Assembly: GCA_016193585.1 (NCBI GenBank) | Contig: JACPRW010000001.1 | Span: 123,171-157,853, forward strand | Length of the DNA stretch: 34,683 nt | From: Candidatus Aenigmatarchaeota archaeon | Lineage (GTDB): Archaea; Aenigmatarchaeota; Aenigmatarchaeia; GW2011-AR5 | Reading direction: 5' to 3' | In this document: piece after piece, positions 14,027-21,400 of the stretch | Numbering within the stretch: the first letter of the stretch is position 1 | Layout of the letters: each line of letters begins with the position of its first letter | The notes under the pieces: generated by a model | What the model saw: only the letters and a program-made list of their open reading frames with translations | Database searches by the model: none | Told to the model about the DNA's origin: nothing | Position numbers and translations under genes: made by a program

Positions 14027-14302
14027 TCAGGAAACATCCCGGTGCGTCGCGTACATGAACGCCGCGTCCTTGTTCCTCTTTTTCAGCAGCTTCGCCACAA
14101 GCCTGAAGATGTCGTCTGATTGCACAACAGGCTTTTTGTCCATCCAGCGCCTGACGTCTCTCGCGACGTCTTTCGCTGCTTTTTCGCATTCCAGCTTCTT
14201 CATGTGGCAGCTGAGGCACGCGGCGTAGCACGAGGCGTACACCTTCCGTTCGTCGAACTTCTCTATCTTCCCCTTCCGCTTGACGATATGGATAGGAATC
14301 AC
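14027..14302 (-). CDS. Stand-alone ATP-cone domain protein
   Basis: A 91-residue protein consisting almost entirely of one ATP-cone, the nucleotide-sensing domain of ribonucleotide reductases and NrdR: VKRKGKIEKFDERKVYASCYAAC at the N-terminus and a C-terminal DDIFRLVAKLLKKRNKDAAFMYATHRDV. NrdR has a zinc ribbon before the cone; this one does not. Extra cysteines are present (SCYAACLSCHMKKLEC), so a redox or metal response is possible. The GTG start overlaps the CcdA stop as GTGA, implying coupled translation with a thiol electron carrier. That context is unusual for an ATP-cone. Confidence 0.8.
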   Translation of the reverse strand: MIPIHIVKRKGKIEKFDERKVYASCYAACLSCHMKKLECEKAAKDVARDVRRWMDKKPVVQSDDIFRLVAKLLKKRNKDAAFMYATHRDVS

Positions 14303-15009
14303 CCGAAATTAATTGTTCCGTTTGCTATAAGTATCAACAGCCATGAGAGCGCTATAAGCAAAATCCCTATCGCAAGCCTCATATAGCCGCGGAATTTGTG
14401 CTTCCACTGCTTGATGTGGTGTATCTTGGTTCCCATGAGCACCGCGGCGAGGATGGCGGCGAGTGGCAGCACGAAGATGATGTTGTAGAGCACGAGCAGT
14501 AACATGGCGCCGGCGTTGAAATTCTGCGACAGTACGAGGATGACGGCAAGGTACGGGCCTCCGGTGCACGGCAGCTCAACGCCGGCGACGAAAACACCGA
14601 GCAGGAAGACGCCGGGCAGCGTTATCCGCTCGAGCCGTGCATGTATTTTCTTCGCCATGTCAGGCGAAATAGCGAGCGAGATGCCCCTGCCGTACCAGAA
14701 GAAATCCTTTATCTCTATGAGCCCTGCTATGGTCAGCAGTGACGCCACGAAAATAGAGATGTACTCGGCAACGATAAGGGGTATCGTCTGGAAGAAAAAC
14801 ATGAGCCCGACGCCCGCGAGGAGATAGGCAAGAAATACGGCGAAGACGTAGACGCCTCCGACCGCAAGCATGCGCTCGCGCTTTGCCGAGGAAGCAACCA
14901 GCGTCGCGACGAGCAGTATCATGACGCCGATGGCGCAGGGGTTGATCGAGTCGACGAGTGCGCTGATGATGACCGTTCCGATTGCCGGCAACGAGGCTTC
15001 AACTGCCAT
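14299..15009 (-). CDS. ccdA: CcdA/DsbD-type membrane thiol electron carrier
   Basis: A 236-residue, six-helix membrane protein of the CcdA family, which passes reducing equivalents from cytoplasmic thioredoxin to thiols outside the membrane. The two redox cysteines sit in the expected helices: C25 in DSINPCAIGVM and C148 in GVELPCTGGPY. I use ATG 15009, with AGGTGA just upstream; it overlaps the end of the preceding gene by 11 bases. The gene pair upstream (His-rich membrane protein) and downstream (ATP-cone) overlap it on both sides, so the three form one operon. Likely partners are the DsbA-like and rhodanese proteins at 17.9-19.2 kb. Confidence 0.9.
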   Translation of the reverse strand: MAVEASLPAIGTVIISALVDSINPCAIGVMILLVATLVASSAKRERMLAVGGVYVFAVFLAYLLAGVGLMFFFQTIPLIVAEYISIFVASLLTIAGLIEIKDFFWYGRGISLAISPDMAKKIHARLERITLPGVFLLGVFVAGVELPCTGGPYLAVILVLSQNFNAGAMLLLVLYNIIFVLPLAAILAAVLMGTKIHHIKQWKHKFRGYMRLAIGILLIALSWLLILIANGTINFG

Positions 15010-15814
15010 AGAGTTCACCTTTCTGCACTGCTATCGCATAGCTTGCGCACAAATGCTCCGTGAGTTCCTTCGCTTCGCCGAATTCCACGATGATGCAGTC
15101 GCCCTGCGGCACCTGGCCGAACGGCGATATAACGTACGCATCAGCGTTTGCCAGTTTCTCCTGCGCGTACATCCACGGTTTTGATGCCGGGTTCGCCACG
15201 CGGTACACGAAAACCTGCACGGTCCCGGCGGTGCCGTCAGGGCACCGGTCACCGTTCTTCCACGCTTTCCATGTTCCATCATGCATGAGCACTGACAGTT
15301 CACTTCCGGTCAATGCGCCTCCGAGTGCCCCAAAGAACGCGCCAAGGCTCGCGTCGCTCTTCCGCACGAGCACGCCCTCGATGTGGATGCGGTCGTCATT
15401 GTGGTGGTGGAGCACTTCGCTGCCGACCTTGTTCGCCAGCCCTTCCGATTCCTCAAGCACCAGCTTCTCGCCGCACGCCCACACCTCGTAATCGGCGTGC
15501 CAGTGCACCGGGCCGCCTGTTTCCGCGATGGTGTTGAGTTGCACCGTCGACATGATCAGGTAGCCGGTCACCGCCAGCGATGTAACTACCATGACAGCAA
15601 ACGCTGCTTTCTTTTCGAATTTGGTAAACTTCTTGCCGAAGTAGACGACGAACATGCCGAGGATGACGAGCGCAGCGGTGCCGTACAAGGCGACGTCAAG
15701 CTGGGGATACATGTGGAAAAACGATTCAGTTTCTGTTTCATGGACCGCCTCGCCGTGAGCGAAAGCGTATGACGCAAGCGAAAGGAGAAAAAGCACAGTG
15801 GCAGCAACCTTCAT
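14999..15814 (-). CDS. His-rich membrane protein with extracytoplasmic domain
   Basis: A 271-residue protein. A signal peptide (MKVAATVLFLLSLASYAFA) is followed by a His/Glu-rich stretch (HGEAVHETETESFFHMY), two membrane helices (about 41-60 and 70-90), and an outside domain of about 180 residues beginning VHWHADYEVWACGEK and containing LHHHNDDRIHIEG. The HxH and HHH sites plus two cysteines look suited to metal binding, and a GALGGALTG segment follows. A later part (VQVFVYRV, DAYVISPFGQVPQGDCIIVEF) is beta-rich. I start at ATG 15814, which gives a clean signal peptide. It is translationally coupled to CcdA. The family is not known to me; a metal or thiol role is inferred. Confidence 0.75.
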   Translation of the reverse strand: MKVAATVLFLLSLASYAFAHGEAVHETETESFFHMYPQLDVALYGTAALVILGMFVVYFGKKFTKFEKKAAFAVMVVTSLAVTGYLIMSTVQLNTIAETGGPVHWHADYEVWACGEKLVLEESEGLANKVGSEVLHHHNDDRIHIEGVLVRKSDASLGAFFGALGGALTGSELSVLMHDGTWKAWKNGDRCPDGTAGTVQVFVYRVANPASKPWMYAQEKLANADAYVISPFGQVPQGDCIIVEFGEAKELTEHLCASYAIAVQKGELYGS

Positions 15815-15846
15815 AGATACAATGTTGGAGAGGGCGATATATATAG

Positions 15847-16539
15847 CTACACTACCGCGCCGAGCGCGGCGCCGATGGCGTAGCCGATGATAGCCGCCGA
15901 GATGCCGACAAATGCCATCTCCAGGCCGTTCTTTTTCCAGTCGCCGACCGTGAGCTTGGCAGTCACTGCCCCGCCAGCGAAGAGCGCGACGGATGACATG
16001 ACTACAGAAAGCACGATGCCCGCCTGTATCGGCATAAAAAGAAACGGCGCAAGCGGTATGAGCGAGCCGATAAGCGACGCCGTGCCGACCACGGCAGCGC
16101 TTTTTTTCGGGTTCTCGTAATCCTCGGGGAACAGCCGCAGCTCCTCCGCCATCATGGTGTCGAGCCACAGCTTCTTGTTGGACGTTATTTTCCTCACAAT
16201 CTGGTTCAGCAATTTCCCGCGGAACCCTTTTTTGTAATAGATGTCCCGTATCTCCCTCTTTTCGAGGTGCGGCACCTCCTCGATTTCCCTTTTTTCCTGC
16301 TCCACCCTGCTCTGGTAGAAGTCATTTGCCGCTTTCGATGACGTGTAGGCGACCGCGGCCATCGATATCGACTCGGCGAACGTTGCGGCAAGCCCGGCGA
16401 TGACGACGATGCGGATGTCGTTCGTTGCCGTTGCCACCGCAAGGATGACGCCGAGCACGTTGACGAGGCCGTCCTGCCCGCCGAGGATGATGTCGCGTAT
16501 GATGGACCTGCTGTACGAGTGATTTTCAGCTTCGGGCAT
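15847..16539 (-). CDS. VIT1/CCC1-family Fe2+/Mn2+ transporter
   Basis: A 230-residue membrane protein of the VIT/CCC1 family, which moves ferrous iron or manganese out of the cytosol. The signature RDIILGGQDGLVNVLGVILAVA forms TM1, and TM2 follows with ESISMAAVAYTSS. The Glu-rich cytoplasmic helical insert (EQEKREIEEVPHLEKREIRDIY...MMAEELRLFPED) that binds metal is present, and the rest contains three further helices ending AIIGYAIGAALGAVV. The ATG at 16539 is preferred to an upstream TTG: a TTTAAAG box lies about 25 bases before it, suggesting a leaderless message. Confidence 0.9.
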   Translation of the reverse strand: MPEAENHSYSRSIIRDIILGGQDGLVNVLGVILAVATATNDIRIVVIAGLAATFAESISMAAVAYTSSKAANDFYQSRVEQEKREIEEVPHLEKREIRDIYYKKGFRGKLLNQIVRKITSNKKLWLDTMMAEELRLFPEDYENPKKSAAVVGTASLIGSLIPLAPFLFMPIQAGIVLSVVMSSVALFAGGAVTAKLTVGDWKKNGLEMAFVGISAAIIGYAIGAALGAVV

Positions 16540-16586
16540 CTGATTATTTGGTTGCAATCACTTTAAAATACAGCAAGAAGCGCATC

Positions 16587-17873
16587 CTACTTGTTGAAAA
16601 TCCTGTAGACTGCAAGCCCGAGAACGATGAGAACTATCTCGACGAGTATGAGCGTCGGGTCGAGGTAGGTTATCATGAGCGCGCTTGCGACGAGGCCAAG
16701 GAAAGCGAGCACCGGGAATTTGCCGACATTTACCGGCGATTTGAACGCACGGCGTGCCTTCGGTTTTTTGAAGCGAAGCCATATGAGCGCGGCATTGACG
16801 ACGATGTAAACGGTGAAGACGCCGATGTCGGTGAGCGAGGCGATGGTTTTTATGCCCGCGAAAAACAGCGTCAGTATTGCTGCAGACCCCACGAGAACTA
16901 TGGATACGTACGGCGTGTTCCTGCCACCGATTGCAGAGCAAATTTTCGGGAACGAATGGTTGCACGCGAGACCGTAGAACATGCGCGAGACGACGACGAG
17001 AATCGCAAGTACGGTGTTGCTCGTTGCGAACAGTGCGATGAACGACATGACGATGCCGGCATTCGGGAACACCCGCTCGATGACGGACGTCAGCGGCGCC
17101 TTTGACTCCGATAGCGCCTCGTAGCCGAGCACCGCGACGGCGGAGAGCGCGACCAGTATGTAGAGAACGGTCGAGATGACGAGCGAAAGGACGACTGCCT
17201 TCGGCATGGTCTTCCTCGGGTTCTTTGTCTCCTCGGCGACATTCACCATCTCCTCGAACCCTATGTACGCGAAGAAGATGAGCGCCGACGCCGAGAGGAT
17301 GCTGGTCAGTCCCAGAGGCGCATAGAAGAAATCAACGGGCTGCGCGTTGCCGCCGCTGACGAAAAGCGACGCGACAAAGATGACGAGCAGCAGGCCTGAC
17401 GCCTCGATGACCGTTGATACTACATTGAACTGCACCGATTCCTTAATGCCTATGTAGTTGATGACGGAAAGGATGGTGATGAGCATTGCGGCAACGAAAA
17501 TAAGGCTGCCGCCGAACAGGTGCGTCCAGTAGTTCGCGAAGCCCAAGGCGACGGTCGCGGCGGAAATGACGCCGGCTGCTATCATGACCCACTGGACGGT
17601 AAATGCGAACCAGCGTTTTTTGAATGCGTGCTCGGTATACACATACTCAGCCGCGTCCTTCGGGTACATCGAGGAAAGCTCCGCATAGCTGAAGCCGGTG
17701 AAGAACGCGAGGAGCGCGGCGACGCCGAACGCAAGCCAGAGCGCGTTGCCGGCGATGCCCGCGGCGACGCCGATGAGCACGTAGATGCCGGCGCCGAGGA
17801 TGATGCCGGCGCCGTACAACGTTGCTTGAAAGAGGCTGAGCTCTTTTTTGAGCACCAGTTTGCGCTTCTTCAT
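16587..17873 (-). CDS. APC-superfamily amino acid permease
   Basis: A 428-residue, twelve-helix secondary transporter of the amino acid-polyamine-cation superfamily. TM1 has the split-helix glycine motif GAGIILGAGIYVLIG and TM6 contains FFAYIGFEEMVNVAEETKNPRK, both typical of cationic or neutral amino acid permeases. CTTTATAAACC lies about 28 bases before the ATG, inside the end of the rhodanese gene, so this gene has its own promoter. The substrate is not readable; cystine or another sulfur amino acid would suit the thiol-rich neighbourhood, but that is only context. Confidence 0.93.
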   Translation of the reverse strand: MKKRKLVLKKELSLFQATLYGAGIILGAGIYVLIGVAAGIAGNALWLAFGVAALLAFFTGFSYAELSSMYPKDAAEYVYTEHAFKKRWFAFTVQWVMIAAGVISAATVALGFANYWTHLFGGSLIFVAAMLITILSVINYIGIKESVQFNVVSTVIEASGLLLVIFVASLFVSGGNAQPVDFFYAPLGLTSILSASALIFFAYIGFEEMVNVAEETKNPRKTMPKAVVLSLVISTVLYILVALSAVAVLGYEALSESKAPLTSVIERVFPNAGIVMSFIALFATSNTVLAILVVVSRMFYGLACNHSFPKICSAIGGRNTPYVSIVLVGSAAILTLFFAGIKTIASLTDIGVFTVYIVVNAALIWLRFKKPKARRAFKSPVNVGKFPVLAFLGLVASALMITYLDPTLILVEIVLIVLGLAVYRIFNK

Positions 17874-17910
17874 GAAAATATCATTCTCTGAATTGGTTTA
17901 TAAAGAAAAA

Positions 17911-18513
17911 TCAGCAGCCGAATTCGCCGATAGTGCACATGCCAAGCTGGCCGGTGACATTGGGTGTTCCGGGGTCCGGGCCGCTCGCAACGTACTGCTC
18001 AGCATTCGTTGTGTTCCATTCATGCGCATGGTTCCACAGCGTCCACTGGTAGCGCCATTCGTTCCAGCCGATGCCGAGGTGCTTGACGTAGATGCCGTTC
18101 TCGGCGAGCATCTTGCCGATTTTCCTGCCGGTCATGCACGGCATGCTGTAGCAGTAGACGATGATGTCCCTGTCCTGCGGCAGCTGCCGGAATGCGGCGA
18201 GAATGCGCTCCTGCTCCTCGTACGCAGGCGTATTCCTGTCTTTATAGGCGGGAATGTTCACGGCGCCAACGATATGCTCCTCCGCATATTCTTCAGCACT
18301 GCGCAGGTCAACGAGCGTGTAGCCGGCAACGCCCTTGTCCATCTTCCCACGAAGCGAATGCGGGCTCACGTGAACGGCATTCTCGGTGAGATAGAAGCCT
18401 GCTATCAGCTTATCCTCGCTGTGGCTGTCTGCGGTGATGAGCGCATATGAGGCGAGCGAGCCTGCGAGCGCGCCGACGGCGGCTGCAATAACCACGAGGT
18501 ACGCAGGTTTCAT
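17911..18513 (-). CDS. Membrane-anchored rhodanese-like protein
   Basis: A 200-residue protein with an N-terminal hydrophobic segment (4-26) that should hold the rest outside. The rhodanese domain (about 60-165) shows VDLRSAEEYAEEHIVGAVNIP, and the active loop VYCYSMPCMTGRKIG with C121 as the expected sulfur carrier and a second cysteine, C126, five residues on. The loop is longer than the usual CxSGxR. A C-terminal extension ends GMCTIGEFGC, two more cysteines. The start overlaps the DsbA-like stop as ATGA. The two-cysteine loop and position after a DsbA fold suggest disulfide or persulfide exchange outside the cell. This is inferred. Confidence 0.85.
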   Translation of the reverse strand: MKPAYLVVIAAAVGALAGSLASYALITADSHSEDKLIAGFYLTENAVHVSPHSLRGKMDKGVAGYTLVDLRSAEEYAEEHIVGAVNIPAYKDRNTPAYEEQERILAAFRQLPQDRDIIVYCYSMPCMTGRKIGKMLAENGIYVKHLGIGWNEWRYQWTLWNHAHEWNTTNAEQYVASGPDPGTPNVTGQLGMCTIGEFGC

Positions 18514-19244
18514 GTTTTCGCGAGCTCCGTGTCGATAATGTTCCGCATCGAAGAGAACGATTGCGCCCCTTCGACCTTGACATTGTTGACGTACAACGTT
18601 GGCGTCGCCTTCACGCCCCGCTTGAGCGCTTCGTCGGCATCAGCCTTCACGCGAGATGCCATCACTCCAGAATCAAGGCACTGGTTAAACGCATCGGTGT
18701 CGAGTCCGAGGCTTGCAGCGTATCCCTTCAATGCTGCCAGATATAACGCCTGCTGGTTTTCGAACAGCTTGTTATGGTATTCCCAGAACTTGCCCTGGTC
18801 GGCAGCGCACTCGGCAGCTTCTGCAGCCTTCTGCGCGTACGCGTGGGTTGACGTGAGCGGGAAATGCTTGTAGACAAATTTCACCTTCCCTGTCTCAACA
18901 TAGGCGGCAATGAACTGAGGTTCTGTCTGCCTGAAAAAAGCGCCGCACGCCGGGCACTGGAAGTCGCTGTACTCTGTCACGGTCACCGCCGCCTCGGTGC
19001 CAAGGAAATTGTCCGCGTCCGCTGTTTTCGGTTCATAACGAGCTCCCGGGGACATGAGGAAATACAGAACTACAACAAGCACGCCGACACCAAGAACAAC
19101 CGCCACGTGCACCGGCTTTGGGGAGAATGTCTTTTTGGCTGCAGCCGCTGGCTGCGCATGCTTGGCATTGCGGTGCTGCTCGAGCGCTTCCCGGGAGTCA
19201 AACTGCCTGCTGCAATCGTGGCACACAGGTTTTTCCATGAGCAT
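18510..19244 (-). CDS. Zinc finger - TM - DsbA-like thioredoxin fusion
   Basis: A 244-residue protein with three parts. Residues 8-29 are a single C2H2 finger (CHDCSRQF...LEQHRNAKH; C8, C11, H24, H29), residues about 46-64 a membrane helix, and 80-244 a DsbA/DSBA-like thioredoxin fold with the CPAC redox pair (C97, C100) in DFQCPACGAFF and the cis-proline in KATPTLYVNN. The finger would face the cytoplasm and the redox domain the outside. Relatives catalyse disulfide formation or isomerisation. The start is coupled to the upstream small TM gene by TGATG, and the stop overlaps the rhodanese start. CcdA at 14299 could supply electrons. Confidence 0.9.
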   Translation of the reverse strand: MLMEKPVCHDCSRQFDSREALEQHRNAKHAQPAAAAKKTFSPKPVHVAVVLGVGVLVVVLYFLMSPGARYEPKTADADNFLGTEAAVTVTEYSDFQCPACGAFFRQTEPQFIAAYVETGKVKFVYKHFPLTSTHAYAQKAAEAAECAADQGKFWEYHNKLFENQQALYLAALKGYAASLGLDTDAFNQCLDSGVMASRVKADADEALKRGVKATPTLYVNNVKVEGAQSFSSMRNIIDTELAKT

Positions 19245-19531
19245 CAGCTGATTCCATTCTTGGCAAGGAAATCGCTGAGCTGCTCGCCTGTTGCGTCATA
19301 AAAGAGCTGGGGGTCAACCTGCCTCAGGCAGTCGGCATACTGCCCGGGATGGTGGCTCAGGTGCTGTATGTTCGCGTGGTCCTGCATATCTCCGCAGTCG
19401 TTCGTTCCATAATTCGGCAGACTTTTGTATTGTTCCCGGCTTCCTTGCTGGGAGATGAATAGCGCCACGAAGACGAGGACTGCGATGCCGACAGCAACGG
19501 CAGCATACATGAGCATGTCTTCTTTCGCCAT
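19244..19531 (-). CDS. Small anchored protein with two outside cysteines
   Basis: A 95-residue protein with a single membrane helix (about 8-26) and a short outside domain. The domain has two cysteines (TNDCGDMQDHAN and YADCLRQVDPQLF) and histidine-rich HLSHH between them, then ends SDFLAKNGIS. The stop and next start overlap as TGATG. AGGTGAT precedes its own ATG; the 58-base gap to the upstream gene is the only loose junction in the operon. It probably works with the DsbA-like and rhodanese partners, perhaps as a substrate or metal-binding helper. The family is not recognised. Confidence 0.7.
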   Translation of the reverse strand: MAKEDMLMYAAVAVGIAVLVFVALFISQQGSREQYKSLPNYGTNDCGDMQDHANIQHLSHHPGQYADCLRQVDPQLFYDATGEQLSDFLAKNGIS

Positions 19532-19588
19532 CGTATCACCTACTTCTCAAAGCAGCACTCCAGTATCTCCTTGAGCGTCCTGGAAAGC

Positions 19589-19990
19589 TTATTTTTCCAT
19601 TCTTTTCTTTTTCTGAGGTTTTTTAAGATCATTTTTCTTGTCCTCCTGCTGCATCAGCCAGAACAGCCCGTACGTGCTGAGCGCGCTGTCGAGCATGTCC
19701 TGCGCCTTGCGTGCGTCAGTGGTGATGTATTTTGTCGCAACCTCCATCTGCCGCATCGTCGCGGCGAGGAGGTGCTTGCTGATGCACCACAGCTCGCCTT
19801 CGTTGTTGATTATGAGCATCTTGAGGAGGTTGATGCGCAGTTTCCTGACGGCGTCGAGAACCGGCATGTATTCCTTCTTGCCTGTTTTCATGATGGTGAA
19901 CGAGAGGTGTTCCTCGGTGCTGATGAGGTTCATCACCGCGATGGCGAGGTCCTCCCTGCACGTCAGGTCTGCCTTATGCTGGTCGTTCAT
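19589..19990 (-). CDS. Helical cytoplasmic protein of the thiol operon
   Basis: A 133-residue, mostly alpha-helical, soluble protein. It begins MNDQHKADLTCREDLA; it contains ISTEEHLSFTI, a long amphipathic helix with RKLRINLLKMLI, a GELWCISKHLLAATMRQMEVATKYI segment, and a very basic tail (KKNDLKKPQKKKRMEK). The pattern suggests a four-helix bundle. ATG 19990 overlaps the upstream stop as ATGA, so this start is preferred. I do not know its function. Being inside an operon of membrane thiol proteins, it may be their cytoplasmic partner. Confidence 0.7.
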   Translation of the reverse strand: MNDQHKADLTCREDLAIAVMNLISTEEHLSFTIMKTGKKEYMPVLDAVRKLRINLLKMLIINNEGELWCISKHLLAATMRQMEVATKYITTDARKAQDMLDSALSTYGLFWLMQQEDKKNDLKKPQKKKRMEK

Positions 19991-20505
19991 GCAATCCACC
20001 CCAGTGCGTACATCCCGACGCTCGCTACGACGAGCGCTGCAAGCGGGAGAATGATGCCCTGCATCGGAATGAAGTTACTGTTGCCGTTACCGGCGCGGAG
20101 CTGCTGGTGCGCCACAAATGCGAGCGATGCCACCGCGGTGCCAGCGATGGTCCCGAAGAACAGCTTGTCCATGCCGAATATAAGGTACTTCGAATCAAGC
20201 ATGCCGGCAAGATACACGGTGACAAGTGTCAGGGCCAGCGAAACCAGGACGAAGATATGCTGTTGGTATGCAATCATCATTTTTTTCCCGTTTCTTTTGA
20301 ACGCCACATTGTGCATCCACAGCGCCGTCGAGACGGCAAAGCCTCCGATGAACAGTCCGACAACTGCGTCGTCGATACCGTAGATGCGCGTTGTTGCAAC
20401 AGCCATGCCGGTCGCCGCGCTGCATAAAGGGCAGTGCGCCATCGCCGCTGGAAGAAAAGTAAAAAAGGAAAAAAGTACTGCAGCAATTCTGTATTTCATT
20501 GCCAT
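19987..20505 (-). CDS. CPLC-motif multi-span membrane protein
   Basis: A 172-residue membrane protein with a cleavable-looking signal (MAMKYRIAAVLFSFFTFLPAAMA), directly followed by HCPLCSAATGM, a CxxC pair (C25, C28) that would sit at the outer face, and four or five further helices. The CPLC pair at the new N-terminus could be a redox or metal site. The ATG at 20505 shares its A with the upstream TGA. It has no other cysteines, so the CxxC is presumably central to its job. I read it as a partner of the CC/CGHH protein upstream and the DsbA-like protein downstream. The family name is unknown to me. Confidence 0.75.
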   Translation of the reverse strand: MAMKYRIAAVLFSFFTFLPAAMAHCPLCSAATGMAVATTRIYGIDDAVVGLFIGGFAVSTALWMHNVAFKRNGKKMMIAYQQHIFVLVSLALTLVTVYLAGMLDSKYLIFGMDKLFFGTIAGTAVASLAFVAHQQLRAGNGNSNFIPMQGIILPLAALVVASVGMYALGWIA

Positions 20506-21047
20506 CATCCGCATGCGCCCGCGCCGCTGTCAAGACCGTCCGGATAGAAAATATTCTTCCAGACATCGAGCTCCTGCTGAATCTGCTCCCTGCTGTAGTT
20601 CTTTGTCGCAAGCAGCTTCGCCAGACCCACCATCGCGACGTGGTGGCCGCACTCGCAGTTACCTGCAGCCTCTATTTTCTGGAAGCCGCAGCACGGGAGC
20701 TCTATATCAAGGCCTACTATTTTCTGCTGCTGCCCGGCGTCGAGCCTGATGGAATTCATCGTCAGGAGCTTCTCGTAGCCTGCGTTGTCAAGCGTGATGC
20801 CGTATGCGGTCATCTCACCGGTCGCGAAACGCGATGGAGCTGCGCCCGATTCCATGCCGCAGCTGCCGGAACTTGATCCGCCGTGATGCGCCTGCATCAT
20901 CTCTTCGTACGAAGAGAACCCCTGATACTGCCCTTGCTGCGCAGCATAGCCGGTTGTTTTCGCTGTTCCGTACAGCTGGTATCCCATGAACGCTACCACG
21001 CCCAGGAGCGCGCTGATGATGGCAACAGCGATGAGTTTCTGGTCCAT
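20505..21047 (-). CDS. Anchored protein with CC and CxCGHH motifs
   Basis: A 180-residue protein opening the thiol operon. A single N-terminal helix (5-25) is followed by a Gly/Ser/His-rich linker (QAHHGGSSSGSCGMESG) and a compact domain with LPCCGFQK (C119, C120) and NCECGHHVAMVGLAKLL (C131, C133, H135, H136), then a helix ending WKNIFYPDG. The cluster of four cysteines and two histidines strongly suggests metal binding; it resembles in style the bacterial PCYCGC proteins, though I cannot claim homology. ATG 21047 has AGGTGA five bases upstream and a TATA-like CACTTATATGG further back, so the operon promoter is here. Confidence 0.8.
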   Translation of the reverse strand: MDQKLIAVAIISALLGVVAFMGYQLYGTAKTTGYAAQQGQYQGFSSYEEMMQAHHGGSSSGSCGMESGAAPSRFATGEMTAYGITLDNAGYEKLLTMNSIRLDAGQQQKIVGLDIELPCCGFQKIEAAGNCECGHHVAMVGLAKLLATKNYSREQIQQELDVWKNIFYPDGLDSGAGACG

Positions 21048-21081
21048 GTCTTCACCTGCTGGAACAATGCACGAAACACCA

Positions 21082-21092
21082 TATAAGTGATT
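21082..21092 (-). promoter_or_regulatory. Promoter of the thiol operon
   Basis: CACTTATATGG on the reverse strand, about 35-45 bases before ATG 21047, with AGGTGA between. It overlaps the 3' end of the frameshifted membrane gene upstream. Confidence 0.5.
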
Positions 21093-21352
21093 AGGTGAAA
21101 CTAGTTTCAGCAGTGCAGGACAACCCGATAGATGCGCGTGCGGTTCTTGCAGGGATGCAGCAAGCGAGCCTGTAACCAGCGTCTCGTAGTATAGCCCACA
21201 GCATGTATGCGCCAAGAGCGAGCAGGAACAAACCGGTACCGAGGCGCACCATGCCGCGAAGATTTTTTCCTCAGCTCAAGGAGGATGAGAATCGCCATGA
21301 GCGCGATGGCCGCTCCCATGATGACGTGGGCGATGAGCGCGACGTCGCTCAT
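21091..21352 (-). pseudogene. Two-helix membrane protein broken at an A6 run
   Basis: The frame from ATG 21352 gives MSDVALIAHVIMGAAIALMA and the rest of a membrane helix, then LRKK and a polar, low-complexity tail to 21107. If one A is removed from the A6 run (T6 at 21263-21268 on the plus strand) the reading becomes LRKNLRGMVRLGTGLFLLAL followed by GAYMLWAILRDAG, a second clean helix, and ends at TAA 21091-21093. The restored protein has about 86 residues. A GCATAAAAAGG promoter lies about 10-20 bases before the ATG. Homopolymer indel, either real or from sequencing, is the simplest explanation. It sits between the HxlR regulator and the thiol operon. Confidence 0.6.
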
Positions 21353-21357
21353 ACGAA

Positions 21358-21386
21358 ACCTTTTTATGCTCGTGGGTAAAAATAGT
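21358..21386. promoter_or_regulatory. Divergent promoters of the HxlR gene and the two-helix gene
   Basis: On the reverse strand GCATAAAAAGG precedes ATG 21352; on the forward strand GTAAAAATAG at about 21376-21385 precedes ATG 21401 by about 20 bases. Both genes look leaderless and share a 48-base control region, a natural place for autoregulation by the HxlR protein. Confidence 0.5.
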
Positions 21387-21400
21387 AATGAGTATCAATT

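Noticed and set aside
15815-16168. N-terminal extension of the His-rich membrane protein
   Set aside because: It is antisense-like, overlaps the VIT gene in another frame, and would bury a clear signal peptide.
16540-16557. TTG start for the VIT transporter six codons upstream
   Set aside because: The TATA box spacing fits ATG 16539, and the extra residues add nothing conserved.
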